From a virus: a stretch of 21,032 nucleotides of DNA. Under the pieces are notes generated by a model. The model was not told where the DNA came from, did no database searches, and was given only the letters and a program-made list of their open reading frames with translations. Location of the stretch: positions 1 through 21,032 of the IMG/VR virus record IMGVR_UViG_3300027906_000184; one strand, 5' to 3'. Of the stretch, positions 1 to 9,600 are shown in pieces (position 1 is the first letter of the stretch; the number at the start of each line of letters is the position of its first letter). The position numbers were made by a program, and so were the translations under genes.

Positions 1-118
1 TATCTTCATTGGTACTTTCAAACTTTTTAAGTTTGGTATCGATATCATTGGGGCTTTTCTTATCTATTTCAACTGGTGTCACGTCAAATGTTTCGTTAAG
101 TTTTTCATACTTATCCAT
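1..118 (-). CDS. 16: gp16 small terminase subunit, N-terminal part (runs off left edge)
   Basis: Only the first 39 codons are in the window; the gene continues past position 1. The visible protein starts MDKYEKLNETFDVTPVEI, an acidic and lysine-rich opening that resembles the N-termini of small terminases in T4-like marine phages. The small terminase recognises concatemeric phage DNA and stimulates the large terminase (gp17) during packaging into the prohead. The start at 118 is supported by a GAGG Shine-Dalgarno at 126-129, seven bases upstream, which overlaps the TGA stop of the preceding gp15 gene, so translation is probably coupled. Position directly after gp15 is exactly that of T4 gene 16. 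No catalytic or DNA-binding region is in view, so the call rests on start similarity and synteny. Confidence 0.82.
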   Translation of the reverse strand, partial: MDKYEKLNETFDVTPVEIDKKSPNDIDTKLKKFESTNED

Positions 119-125
119 AATTTAA

Positions 126-129
126 CCTC
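126..129 (-). promoter_or_regulatory. Shine-Dalgarno of gp16, embedded in the gp15 stop
   Basis: The minus strand reads TGAGGTTAAATTATG: the TGA is the gp15 stop codon and GAGG lies seven bases before the gp16 ATG. A ribosome finishing gp15 therefore ends on the gp16 binding site, which favours coupled translation of the two genes. Confidence 0.7.
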
Positions 130-1126
130 AGAGTAAATTACCATCAAAACCAAAGTCATCTCCTACTTCAATCTTGGTATTATCAGCCTGATTAATAGTA
201 AAGACCTTGGATCCCAACACATGATTTTGAATTGGTGATTTATCCTGGGACCTTCTGACAAGGATCTTATTACCTGTCACAGTCTCAACATACATTTCCT
301 CTTGATCGATGTAGATGTAAGATCCTTCTGGAATTTTGGTTCCATCTTCTACATCAATGACGGTTTCCACCATATCAACATTCTCTGCGAGAAGTGTTGC
401 GACTACACCATCATAATCTTTGATAGCTCTTGGTGTGACCTGATACGTGACATCCCTTTCGTATTTGTTCGATTTGGATCCAGCAATATAACCAACAGTA
501 ACCTTCTTGACGATATCCTTGGTTACATCGGTAAGTGGTCCGAAGAGCATGGTTTTTGCTGTGAATGTAAACGTATAGATGAGTGCTCTTCTAGTATCGA
601 AGTTACCTTCATACTCATCCGTCATATCAATATTTTCAAGAACAACAGGAGTATTCACAACCTCCTCATAGTCCCCTAGAAACTTAATTGGAATTGTATA
701 TCCTGGTTGAAAATATGGTGCAATCTGTTCAGTAATCTGTAACATATCATCATTCAGTTTTGTATAAACCGAAAGGACAATAGTCATATTGTATGGAACA
801 GGTAAAAATGTTTTTCTCTCCTCTTCACCATTTGCATTGGTGATGACCATACTCTGGGTCTTGGTTGACTTCCTGGAAGGATCATACGCAAGTGCTGTAA
901 ATTCAAATGACATCCTTGGAAGGGTCATTTGAGTTGGATGATTTAGATCAGGGTTTTGTTGCAACCTTGCAAGAAACTTTTGTGTAGGTCCATAAGCAAG
1001 AGGAACTTTGATGACACTAAAGGTATCATCACTTTCATCCTTCTTTTTGATTTGGATTCCATTAAAAAGGGAACCGAAACCAATAATTACGGATCTAAAA
1101 ATTTCGTTGTAAAAATATTCAAACAT
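128..1126 (-). CDS. 15: gp15 tail sheath stabilizer / tail completion protein
   Basis: Homologue of T4 gp15, which forms the hexameric ring terminating the tail tube and sheath and joining the tail to the neck. The N-terminus MFEYFYNEIFRS matches the remembered T4 start MFGYFYNSSFRR, fixing the start at 1126. Other shared landmarks are FNGIQIKK near residue 21 and the block with DDMLQITEQIAPYFQP at 126-141, nearly identical to T4 DDMFQIVEQILPYFQP. At 332 residues it is longer than T4 gp15 (about 270). The excess is mostly at the C-terminus: after DYDG (237-240) a segment at about 253-310 carries IDQEEMYV, a basic LVRR turn and NHVLG, the 'module C' unit also present in both giant proteins here. 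No good Shine-Dalgarno precedes the start (AACAGTGTAAAATAATG). It lies 38 bases after gp14 and is followed closely by gp16, as in T4. Confidence 0.94.
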   Translation of the reverse strand: MFEYFYNEIFRSVIIGFGSLFNGIQIKKKDESDDTFSVIKVPLAYGPTQKFLARLQQNPDLNHPTQMTLPRMSFEFTALAYDPSRKSTKTQSMVITNANGEEERKTFLPVPYNMTIVLSVYTKLNDDMLQITEQIAPYFQPGYTIPIKFLGDYEEVVNTPVVLENIDMTDEYEGNFDTRRALIYTFTFTAKTMLFGPLTDVTKDIVKKVTVGYIAGSKSNKYERDVTYQVTPRAIKDYDGVVATLLAENVDMVETVIDVEDGTKIPEGSYIYIDQEEMYVETVTGNKILVRRSQDKSPIQNHVLGSKVFTINQADNTKIEVGDDFGFDGNLL

Positions 1127-1134
1127 TATTTTAC

Positions 1135-1158
1135 ACTGTTACACATCTATTTAACAGT
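1135..1158. repeat. Short inverted repeat between gp14 and gp15
   Basis: ACTGTTA at 1135-1141 and TAACAGT at 1152-1158 are perfect complements separated by ten bases, giving a possible 7-bp hairpin in the 38-base gp14-gp15 gap. The stem is AT-rich and no T-run follows, so it does not look like an intrinsic terminator. It may be an mRNA structure near the gp15 start, or chance. A degenerate late-promoter-like TTAAATA on the minus strand (1148-1154) lies within it. Confidence 0.3.
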
Positions 1159-1164
1159 TTCAAA

Positions 1165-2553
1165 TCAAGGCATCCCAAATGGGTTAGTCTGACTAAAGTC
1201 AATGATACTATCTGCAGCAATTTCGATATTATCATTATCTGCAAATGGTGTGACTAAATCATCTGTTTGAACACCACCAATTACATACTTTGCACCAGAG
1301 GTTGAACCAGTAAGAACTTCACCAACAACGAATGTTCCGTCAATGACCCCTACTTCCATTGTATCTGTAACAGTGTTCCATTCCTTGACCCTAGCTGTTG
1401 TACCACTTGTAGATCCTGTAACAACTTCATTGAATACAAACTCACCACCAACAGTAACACCAGCACTAATGGCTTTTGGTGGATCAATACTAACGATAGG
1501 TGCAGAGTTGATACCTACACCACCCTTAAGAATATAAATGGCTGTGACAATTCCAGAGGAACTAATAGTTGATATACCAACAGCAAGTTCACTTGTAGCT
1601 CCAATTGTGACCTTAGGTGCAGAAGTGTAACCCGCACCTCCATCGGTTACTGTAATAGATTTTACAGATCCATTGGTTGAAATACCTGTGGTTGCTGCAA
1701 ACCCTGTCCCACGACCACCATTTACCACTATCATTGGTGCTTCAGTATATCCACATCCAGTATTCGTCATTAGGATTGCAGGAATAACCCCACTAGTTCC
1801 TTTACATCCAGGACGACTGTAAGAAACAGATGCAATACCAGCCGCAGTTGTTCCACCAGATGGTGCAGAAGAGAATCCAACTGTAGGAGTAGATCTAAAA
1901 TTCTTACCCATGTTGGATATGTAAATATCACTTATCGAACCAGAACTACAGTGTTCTGCGGTTGCGGTAGCAGTTCTACCAGCACCAATCAGATTAAGTG
2001 TTTGAATATATCCAATCTGTGCAATCTCATCGTCAATTGTCTCGATTCCAGTATCGATGACTTCATCTTCATATCTGTAGAGTTCACACTTCAGTTCATA
2101 AACATAGTTCTTTTTAAGTTGGTAGAAGGGTTGTTCGTGTTCTACAAACTTGATCTCAAACAATCTATCTCCCAGAGGGAAGTAAATTAAATCCCCTTCC
2201 TTTGGTCTGGTGGCTAGTTGAATATTTGAGATCTGTTTTGTAAGTGGTGTAATATAGCTCTCAAATCTTTCTTTTGAGATGACAAGTGTCAAATCATCTC
2301 TATTCTCGATACCAAACTTTGAAAGGATAGTTCCCTGACCACCATATCCCTCATAAGTATCGACATACGCCTCTATAGGATATGCGTTCTTAAACTCAGA
2401 CTCAATTACTTCTCTAATGATAGTTTTTGTAGACGCATAAATTCTGGGGAGATAAAATACCTCCACTCCATACATCTTTAGTTGTTCGTTGACAAGACTC
2501 TGAATCAGGTTCTGTTCAGATGATGTGCCGTTAAGAAAAAATGGATTTAACAT
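1165..2553 (-). CDS. 14: gp14 neck protein with a long inserted repeat region
   Basis: Homologue of T4 gp14, which with gp13 forms the neck gating DNA passage between head and tail. Residues 1-190 are canonical: a V-x-x-x-Y-LPR-x-Y stretch at 30-39, YEGYGGQ at 67-73, and PKEGDLIYFP at 117-126 followed by LFEIKFVE and PFYQL, which align closely with remembered T4 PKEGDLIYFP...LFEINWVE...PFYQL. The C-terminal tail (about 437-462, with IIDFSQTNPFG) again resembles gp14 ends. Between them, about residues 190-435 (near 1249-1986), sits material with no T4 counterpart: four G-x-G-Y-x-x-AP-type repeats with prolines at 223, 273, 313 and 352, then two GE/NE-V-x-TGSTSG repeats at about 374-428. Length is therefore 462 against about 256 in T4. 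The start lies 6 bases after the gp13 stop, with only a weak GGTGAT ahead, so coupling to gp13 is likely. Confidence 0.95.
   Translation of the reverse strand: MLNPFFLNGTSSEQNLIQSLVNEQLKMYGVEVFYLPRIYASTKTIIREVIESEFKNAYPIEAYVDTYEGYGGQGTILSKFGIENRDDLTLVISKERFESYITPLTKQISNIQLATRPKEGDLIYFPLGDRLFEIKFVEHEQPFYQLKKNYVYELKCELYRYEDEVIDTGIETIDDEIAQIGYIQTLNLIGAGRTATATAEHCSSGSISDIYISNMGKNFRSTPTVGFSSAPSGGTTAAGIASVSYSRPGCKGTSGVIPAILMTNTGCGYTEAPMIVVNGGRGTGFAATTGISTNGSVKSITVTDGGAGYTSAPKVTIGATSELAVGISTISSSGIVTAIYILKGGVGINSAPIVSIDPPKAISAGVTVGGEFVFNEVVTGSTSGTTARVKEWNTVTDTMEVGVIDGTFVVGEVLTGSTSGAKYVIGGVQTDDLVTPFADNDNIEIAADSIIDFSQTNPFGMP
1249..1986 (-). repeat. Inserted glycine-rich repeat segment within gp14
   Basis: This part of gene 14 encodes four module A units (TPTVGF, APMIVV, APKVTI and APIVSI after a Gly-rich turn; spacing 50, 40 and 39 residues) and two module B units ending TGSTSG. 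The pattern of short hydrophobic strands separated by Gly/Ser/Thr turns suggests stacked beta structure. The same units occur in gp8 and both giant proteins of this window. Boundaries are approximate, set by where similarity to T4 gp14 stops and resumes. Confidence 0.8.
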
Positions 2554-2559
2554 ATATCA

Positions 2560-3426
2560 TCACCCGATAAGGTCAAGGGGTGGTAATTCATATGTACTCA
2601 ACATACTCTCCTTGATTCTGTCGATTTCTGCTTGGGCATCATCATAAAGTTGTCTTCCGTTAAACTCAATACCACCAGGAAGTTTCACACCCTGGAACTT
2701 AATCAAGTTCTGACCCCACTGTCTCTTGATGAGTGCTGTCAGATATGGCTTGAGGAAAGAATCATTATAAACTCTTGGATAATCATTAGGATCTGATGTT
2801 CTCCAACAGTCAATGATCAAGAACTGACCTGCCTTGAGTTGTCCCCAATCAACGTCGAGATACATCCTATCTTGTCTCTGATTAAATCTAATCTGTTTAT
2901 GTGTATTCAGAAGGAAGTTCATCGTCTCCAAATACGACATAGCCATTGAGTATGATAAAAGATCTGTGGATCCCCAATAATAGATATCATTAAGGAACAA
3001 CTGATATTTAAAACTAAACATGTTTGACATGCTCATAGACTGAGCATCATCATATTGATATACCTTATTGATACCAATTACATTAGGTGGTACCTGTAGA
3101 TAGTTACTATTTTCATAGTATGTAAAAGTAGTTTCAGTTCCTACAATCGTTGCGGTTGCGCTAGTAGATGCGATACCAGTTGTTCCACTATCATTTTGTG
3201 GTGCGCCAGCTGGTCTTGCTTTACCCCTATCAACATCTGCTTGAGTTACTTCATACTTAAGATATTGTTGTGACACACCGTCAAAGTGTCTCTCTTGAAA
3301 ATACTGAATTGCATCATCTACAAGATCTTGAACCTGCTCTTCAGCAACATTAATCTCCAAAACAGGAGCACCTAACTGTCTCAAACAATAGTCAATGAGT
3401 TCTTGTCTAGTACTAGGCTGAGCCAT
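2560..3426 (-). CDS. 13: gp13 neck protein
   Basis: Homologue of T4 gp13, the head-completion/neck protein that binds the portal side of the neck together with gp14. The N-terminus carries RQELIDYCLRQLGAPVLEIN (7-26), a helix then GAPV as in T4 gp13, followed by acidic VAEEQVQDLVDDAIQYFQERHFDG (T4 has ELYGEYHFDG). The C-terminal helical part has LKPYLTALIKRQWGQNL (225-241) and the hallmark KLPGGIEFNGRQLYDDA at 248-264, matching T4 MLPGGVTIDGQRLIEEA. At 288 residues it is close to T4 gp13 (about 309). A Gly/Ser/Thr/Ala-rich stretch at about 80-98 (GTTGIASTSATATIVG) looks like a small surface insertion. The start at 3426 is backed by AGGA at 3436-3439, nine bases upstream, and by a late-promoter-like element 25 bases upstream. 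It heads the gp13-14-15-16 cluster. Confidence 0.95.
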   Translation of the reverse strand: MAQPSTRQELIDYCLRQLGAPVLEINVAEEQVQDLVDDAIQYFQERHFDGVSQQYLKYEVTQADVDRGKARPAGAPQNDSGTTGIASTSATATIVGTETTFTYYENSNYLQVPPNVIGINKVYQYDDAQSMSMSNMFSFKYQLFLNDIYYWGSTDLLSYSMAMSYLETMNFLLNTHKQIRFNQRQDRMYLDVDWGQLKAGQFLIIDCWRTSDPNDYPRVYNDSFLKPYLTALIKRQWGQNLIKFQGVKLPGGIEFNGRQLYDDAQAEIDRIKESMLSTYELPPLDLIG

Positions 3427-3435
3427 TTATAGTGG

Positions 3436-3439
3436 TCCT
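3436..3439 (-). promoter_or_regulatory. Shine-Dalgarno of gp13
   Basis: AGGA on the minus strand with nine bases (CCACTATAA) before the ATG at 3426. It would fall inside the short leader of a transcript started from the AATAAATA element at 3451-3458. Confidence 0.65.
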
Positions 3440-3449
3440 ATCTATATGT

Positions 3450-3686
3450 CTATTTATTTAATAACTCAGTAATAGAATTAAGCATTGACTTAATTTCATT
3501 CACATCACTCTTTATACTTACTACTTCACCTTGAAGACAATCAATTTTTTGTTTATCTTCTTTTAGTTTTTGTCTGTTTCTGATGTATGTGTTATATTCG
3601 AGATTATTTTTATTAACGATTGCACCGGAATGGATGTCTCTAAAATAGCCATCCATTCCTTCGACTGGGAGATAATTATTCATCAT
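3450..3686 (-). CDS. Small coiled-coil protein at the wac position, function unknown
   Basis: A 78-residue protein of a type recalled as common beside structural genes of T4-like marine phages (opening N-NYLPVEG, then RD-x-HSGAIVNKN); I know no assigned function. Residues 1-40 are polar with NYLPVEGMDGYFRD and SGAIVNKN. Residues 41-78 form a textbook coiled coil: I48, L51, V55, I58, V62, I65, L69, I72 and L76 follow an unbroken 3-4 spacing over four heptads. It starts inside the end of the upstream giant gene: ATG at 3686 gives a 4-base ATGA overlap; a second ATG at 3683 gives a 1-base overlap and would yield a start more like relatives. Only a distant GAGGG lies upstream, so coupling is likely. 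In T4 the gene immediately before 13 is wac (fibritin, a trimeric coiled coil), so a much smaller neck- or tail-associated oligomer is conceivable, but this is inference from position and heptads only. Confidence 0.82.
   Translation of the reverse strand: MMNNYLPVEGMDGYFRDIHSGAIVNKNNLEYNTYIRNRQKLKEDKQKIDCLQGEVVSIKSDVNEIKSMLNSITELLNK
3451..3458 (-). promoter_or_regulatory. Late-promoter-like element (AATAAATA) before gp13
   Basis: The minus strand reads AATAAATAG, matching the NATAAATA form reported for late promoters of T4-like cyanophages (T4 itself uses TATAAATA, recognised by the gp55 late sigma factor). The last bases overlap the TAG stop of the 78-residue gene. A start of transcription would be expected around 3445, giving a leader of roughly 20 bases that contains the gp13 Shine-Dalgarno. 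It probably drives gp13-gp14-gp15-gp16. Confidence 0.65.
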
Positions 3687-6600
3687 GCGAATGACAGAGC
3701 CCTCAGACTTCTAATAAACGGAGCGTTAGCTTGGTTTGTTGATGTACCAATAATTTTAATCCTGAAGGATGTAAATGGACTGATGTCATCAACACTAAAC
3801 TTATACTCTCTATATTCATTGATAAGTGGTTCGGGGCTGTAAGAATCAACCTTAGGAACCTTCTTATCAGGTGTTCCATTATTGTTTCCAATATCAATGA
3901 TGGATCCGTTGATATCCTTGTTATTGAATCCAGGGAAGGGAACAAAGATACTCTCTTGAACCGGACCAGTCTGATTGAGTGCGTAGAACACTCTGATATC
4001 ACCAAAGTTGGAGACATACGCATCAAGAAGAACCTGAAGGGAAGTTGCAGGATTCTCAAGTTCTACATTCTTACTTACATAGATGAATCTATCGGGATCT
4101 TCCGATACTCCATTTACTTTGAAGTTCGATGCATAATCAGTGACAGGTTTATTGATTCTGTTACTGGTGAATACAACCGACGCATTGTCAAGATCAATAA
4201 CTGGACTGATACGAGGATTAGTTGACAATAATGTAAAGTTCATACCGAATGACTTCTTACCTGGGAAGGTATCAGCATTAAGTTGAAGAGCTTCATTCTG
4301 AGGTGATGCAACCATCATCATATCATCAAAGTAATTCTTATCAAAGAGAGTTACTTGTTTGTATCCTTTATCAAGATAAGATTCTTGATTACCGGATACA
4401 CTAGCCGCAGAAATTGTTCTTACTTGAGAAATAAGGTTAGTTCCGAGAGGAGTAATTGTTGTAATCTTAGGAGTGATCAAACTGAATGGGAGGTTGTAAG
4501 ATCCTTTAACGAAAGGACCACCAGCAAGTTTACTCTCACTAAAGTAAAGTGGTGGGAATCCTGCAGCGTTAGCTGGTGCTCTATTAACACCATTTGCATT
4601 CATCTGAACTTTAACATAGTAGTAGTCAAGTCCAATAGGAGCTTCTTCCAGTTCACTTGCATTGACGTTTGCAAGTTGATGTTCTGTGTTGATTCTTCTG
4701 AGAGATACACCGTCAAGTTCATACTTATATACTAGTTCACCAGAATTGTGCTGTGAGATAACAGTATTATCAATACCTCTAACGATACCAGTAAGAGTTC
4801 TACCATTAGTACCCGTGTAACTGATAATCTCATCACCGATCTTGACATAACCGGGATTAGTACCAGCTACACCAATATTCTCAAATGTATTGTAACCATT
4901 ACTGGAAGCATTTTTACTGAGGGTAATAAAGGTTGTTGAATTAAACGGATAATTTACTGCAAGAGTCAGAGGAGATGAATCACTTCTGACATCACTAAGT
5001 GTGACTCTGTTTACATTAGAGTAAAGACCATGGTTTCTTTGGAAGATCCTGAGATAAGATCCTTCGTGGTTAATTCTAATTGGTGCTATTGGAAGAACAG
5101 CTCCACCAACATCATTGAGTTCTGTTGTAAATCCAACAGCATTCTCATAGTATAATGGGTAAGATGCATTGGTGGTAAAGTTACCTTGTACATTGTCAAG
5201 AACAAGGGTATTATTACCAAGAGTACTATCTACAGAAAGTTGAATACCACGTCCAAGATTGAGGGTTCCAGGACCGACAGGTGCCAGAACGTCTCCAACG
5301 ACATAACCAGAACCCCCTGTATTGACTGTGGCTGCTGTAACTTCACCATTAGTAATAGTAATATCGGCAGTTGCATTTACTCCCTTACCAGTGATAGCTG
5401 TTAGACCAACTCCAGTATAAGTAAATGCACCAGAAGATGGTGTGTAACCAATACCTGCATTTGTAATCGTAAGATTAGAGGTGACAGAACCAGCAAAAGC
5501 TACAAGTGTACCTTGTGCACCAATAGTAAGTTGTTTGACTGTTCTTCCCTTAAGAAGACCAGCATCATTTACCAACTTGTTCAGTCCAAGTCTGATCTGT
5601 CTGGACTCAATAGTAATACCATTAGGGTCGATTTGAGAAATATCACTAGGAAGTTCAGGGTTAAACATGGATACGTTACCCTGTGTCTTAAAGTTCGCAA
5701 CATACATCGTGAACTTAAGGTCTTCATACTGTGAAGGAGTCCATACAGAAGCATTCTGTGACTTGAATAGTGATCCAAGTAGAGGTTGTTCTGTAACAAG
5801 AATCTGACCACTCTCTTGATTGGTAGAAGTGACATCTGCTTCACCAAGTCTACTGATCCATACACGGTATTCTGTAGAATGTGACAGAAGAACCATTGCA
5901 TACTCTGTCTGTGGATTCAGATATACAGGTGCCTTAAGTGTGATTGTTGTAGCAACAGTACCATCCTCACTCACATTTACATCATTAGGATCGATAGATA
6001 CTGCTGAGAATGGAAGTACATTGGATGTTGGGGTTCCAAGTTTTGTATCTCTGATCTCAAACAGAACAGGAATATTTTCATCCTTGGATTGGAAGAAGAT
6101 ATCAACCTTGGTAACAAATACACCCGACAAATCATCTACAAAGAATGTTTGTGCAAGGGGGTCGATCTGCGGCGGGGGCGGGGGCGGAATAAATCTCTGA
6201 CTTATATCAACATCCGTAGTGGTATTGGTATCTGTAGACTGAACATTGATAGCATTAGATCTGGCTGTATCACCGATGATTCGTCTCTGTGAACGCTCCT
6301 CTCTTCTGACAGTTGCATTTCTAATTGCCAGTGTCGTTTCCTGTGTAACGTCAACACTACCTTCAGAATAGAAAATAGATTCACCAGCAGTAGATACGAT
6401 ACCTTCAATAGTGCTGTTGATCTTACTACTTGTAAGTCTGAAGTTTGATCTACCAGTCTCAAATGATGGGTTGGAAGGATTGTTACCATTAGGAACAAAG
6501 TAGGAAGCGATCATCGTTCCAACTCTATCAGCTACCATCCTGACATTCGTAACTCTTGCTTGAGCACCACTGGTTCTACCAGTAAGAATCATCGACTTAG

Positions 6601-9600
6601 AAATAAATCCACTGAACTGTGGGAAGTCCTGAGATTGGAGGCTGAAAGTGTCAATATTCAGTACAGTAGCAGCAGATGAGTAAATGGATGGGAATACTAC
6701 ATCTCTATTGTAGGGGTCACTATCGTAGAAGTCAGTAGGTGAATTGTATGGACCATACTTGTGGTTATTTGTAGCAACTCTGAAGTTGATTGATGGGATA
6801 GTAGTACCAGTAGTTACCTGGGACCCACCATCATCCATTCTTCCATTGACAGTTTCACCAACAACAAATGTACCATTAATCATCTCAATTTCGATGAGTT
6901 TTGGTGTCATGTAGTTATTGACATCTACATCATCGAAGAATGAATAGACTCTGGTAAACGGCTTAAATCTTCTACCAATTACACTAATATTACGAGATCT
7001 CATGAAGTTGACGATCTCTCTTCTCACAACTCTATCACCAAGAGATTCGGTATCAATTCTTTCGTTGACAAAGAACTGTCTTCCAGATCTAGTCTGAGAA
7101 AGATTTGTAGAGGTAGTCGCTGTAATTGCGTTGTTGGTAGTTACTGTTCTGGTCGTATTTCTAGTTGTGACCGTGGTTGAGAGTCTCCCACCTAAAATAT
7201 TTGAACTAGCATTTGATCTATTGGTATTAGTGGAACTAACAGCACTACTAGAAACTCTATTGGAGAGTGAAGTATCAACATCAACACCAACCGTCTGCCA
7301 GGAATTCCAAGTTACAGGTGATACACCTCTTCTACTTCCATCAGCCGCAGTTCTCACATCAGCACCAAGGGCTTGAGCAATGCCTTGGAAGGAACCTTCC
7401 ATCATTACCTCATTTACTTCAAGTCTATTAACATCAATCCACACATCAACTTCTGGAATGAGTTCAATTTCACCTTGCCAAAACTGAACAAGGAATGGAG
7501 TGACATTTTCAACTCTTGTAGCAAAAGGTTGTTCTAACCAATTTTCATCAGTATAATCAAGTGTAATGACTCTATCACTCTTCTTGACATTGACACCTAC
7601 AACTTCTGCAAAGTCAGCATCCTGATTTGCATTTGATGTAGTTCCGATACCAGCGATGGCAGTTGTTCCAAGTTGGAGATTGAGAGCAGTGGTATAGTGG
7701 GATGGTCTTAGAACTCCATTATCAGTATCAATAGAGTTTCTAATACCGATAGAAGTATCTTGTGGCTCAAGAGATGTGAAGTTATCAACAAAAATACCCG
7801 ACTTAAATCTGTTCTGACCGTTAGCATCCTCAACAAAGAGATTGAGAGTGCTTGATTCCAACTGACTCAACGAAGTATAATACTCAAGATTTTTGATTCT
7901 CTGTTCAAGTTTAGAGATATCGCTCATCTGATATCTCTTATGTTCAATAAACTTAATCTGAGCATCACCTACATCATACAAGTATGCTGGTAAGAATACA
8001 TTAGCAATGTTCATTACATTGCTGAGACTATCAGGAAGTTTGGGGAAGTCATCGGGAGCACCTGCCAGGTAGCCCAAAGCACCTTCTTTGTCAATGTAAA
8101 TTCTATCAGCTCTTGGGAGATAGTAGTTGTAATCTACAGTCAGTGACTCATCAGATGCAATAATGTGCTTAGAGGACTGTTTATTAGCATTTGCTGTGCC
8201 ATCTACAAAGTTTCTTCCGTCAAATTCAAATGGAGATCTTGCACCTTCAGCTAAAACATAATCTGCCAGTCTAGGTCTAACATCAACGATATCAGAACAT
8301 CTAACACCATCAACACCCGAAATTTCTGTACCATAGTTATAACCAACATAAGAATTGATCGTGGTGATATCCCCTTCATCACCTGCATCATAGTAAGATG
8401 ATGCAAAATATACACGAATTTTTTTATTTGGAACTTGCGCCTCGGCATTTCTGATGATTCTTGAATAATCATAGAAAGTTCCTCTTTGACCATCAAAGAA
8501 TTGGAAATCTTCAGTGATATTTTTGGATCCAAGACTTACATTAGATGTAACACCATTAACAGTAGAAGATTCAAACTTAACAACTTCCGCATTAGCAAAT
8601 ACTGTGTCATTCAAGTAGGTAAAGAAGATGGAAGTATCATCATCCTTTTGGAGGTAGATTGCCTTAGCTCCACTCGTTTGACCAACAATAATCTCTCCAA
8701 CAATAAGATCATTTGTCGTTGCAGTGACACCATCCAATTGGGAAAGTGTCATACCAGGACATGTAGGATCATTCTCGTTTTCTGATTCAAAGATACCGTG
8801 AATCTTATAAACATCAACAGTATTCAAAGAAATCTCTTCATCTTGAACTCTAGTACCATATGGCCAATTACCAGTAGTCAGACCATCTCCAAGAGAGGTT
8901 GAGCCAATACCAGATGCAGTGGTATTAGACTTAGTGATAATCAAATCTTGAGCTACATTCCTAATCTTTGTCTTCGACTTTACATCAGTTTTTCTGATGG
9001 TTGTAATCAATTTAGTATTTGTATCGTTTGCACCAAGTCCGTTGATCTTCAGTGACTTAGAACCATTAGTAAATACAAACCTATCTTCAGTCAATACCTC
9101 AGTAGAACCATCAGATCTAATAAGAATATATCTTTCCTCATCAAAAGGAAGGAATACTTCTTTATCTTCAGTATTGATAACAGGAGTAGAATTACTTGTA
9201 ATTGATGTAGTATATTGTCTTCTAATAACAATTTCAGAATCAACAAGATTTACTGATTCTACATTAGCTTTAGGGAATGCACTATAGAGTGCTCTGTTGT
9301 TCGCTTGGTTTCCAGAACCTGCGGTACTTCCAGTTCCCTTAGTAGAAAGTAGCTCAAAGTTCTGAACTTCTGTAACTGCAGCGGGAATAGTACCATCACA
9401 TACACCATTTACAGATGTAATTGCTTCAACAGTGATATTTGTTTTTGCAATACCAATAACTTTATTCAAAGTGGCAATATCAAAACCGGGTTTTGAGTAT
9501 CTAACAATATTACCGGTAGTAACGATACCAATAAAGGAGAAACCAGGATCTGCAGGAATAGAGATCAACGAGGAACCACCACCACCTGCAGAAACATTTG

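Noticed and set aside
302-679. Plus-strand ORF of 125 codons
   Set aside because: Lies wholly antisense to gp15, which has strong homology in its own frame; no SD, no recognisable protein features, cysteine-rich shadow composition.
1135-1158. Intrinsic terminator between gp14 and gp15
   Set aside because: Only a 7-bp AT-rich stem with no U-run on the transcribed strand; kept only as a short inverted repeat.
3703-4059. Minus-strand alternative-frame ORF of 118 codons
   Set aside because: Embedded out of frame in the C-terminal part of the DUF4815 giant, which keeps its conserved ending; no independent support.
4355-6200. Several plus-strand ORFs of 72-126 codons
   Set aside because: All are antisense to the giant DUF4815 gene, whose frame is continuous and shows conserved tail-protein motifs there; compositions look like reverse-complement shadows.
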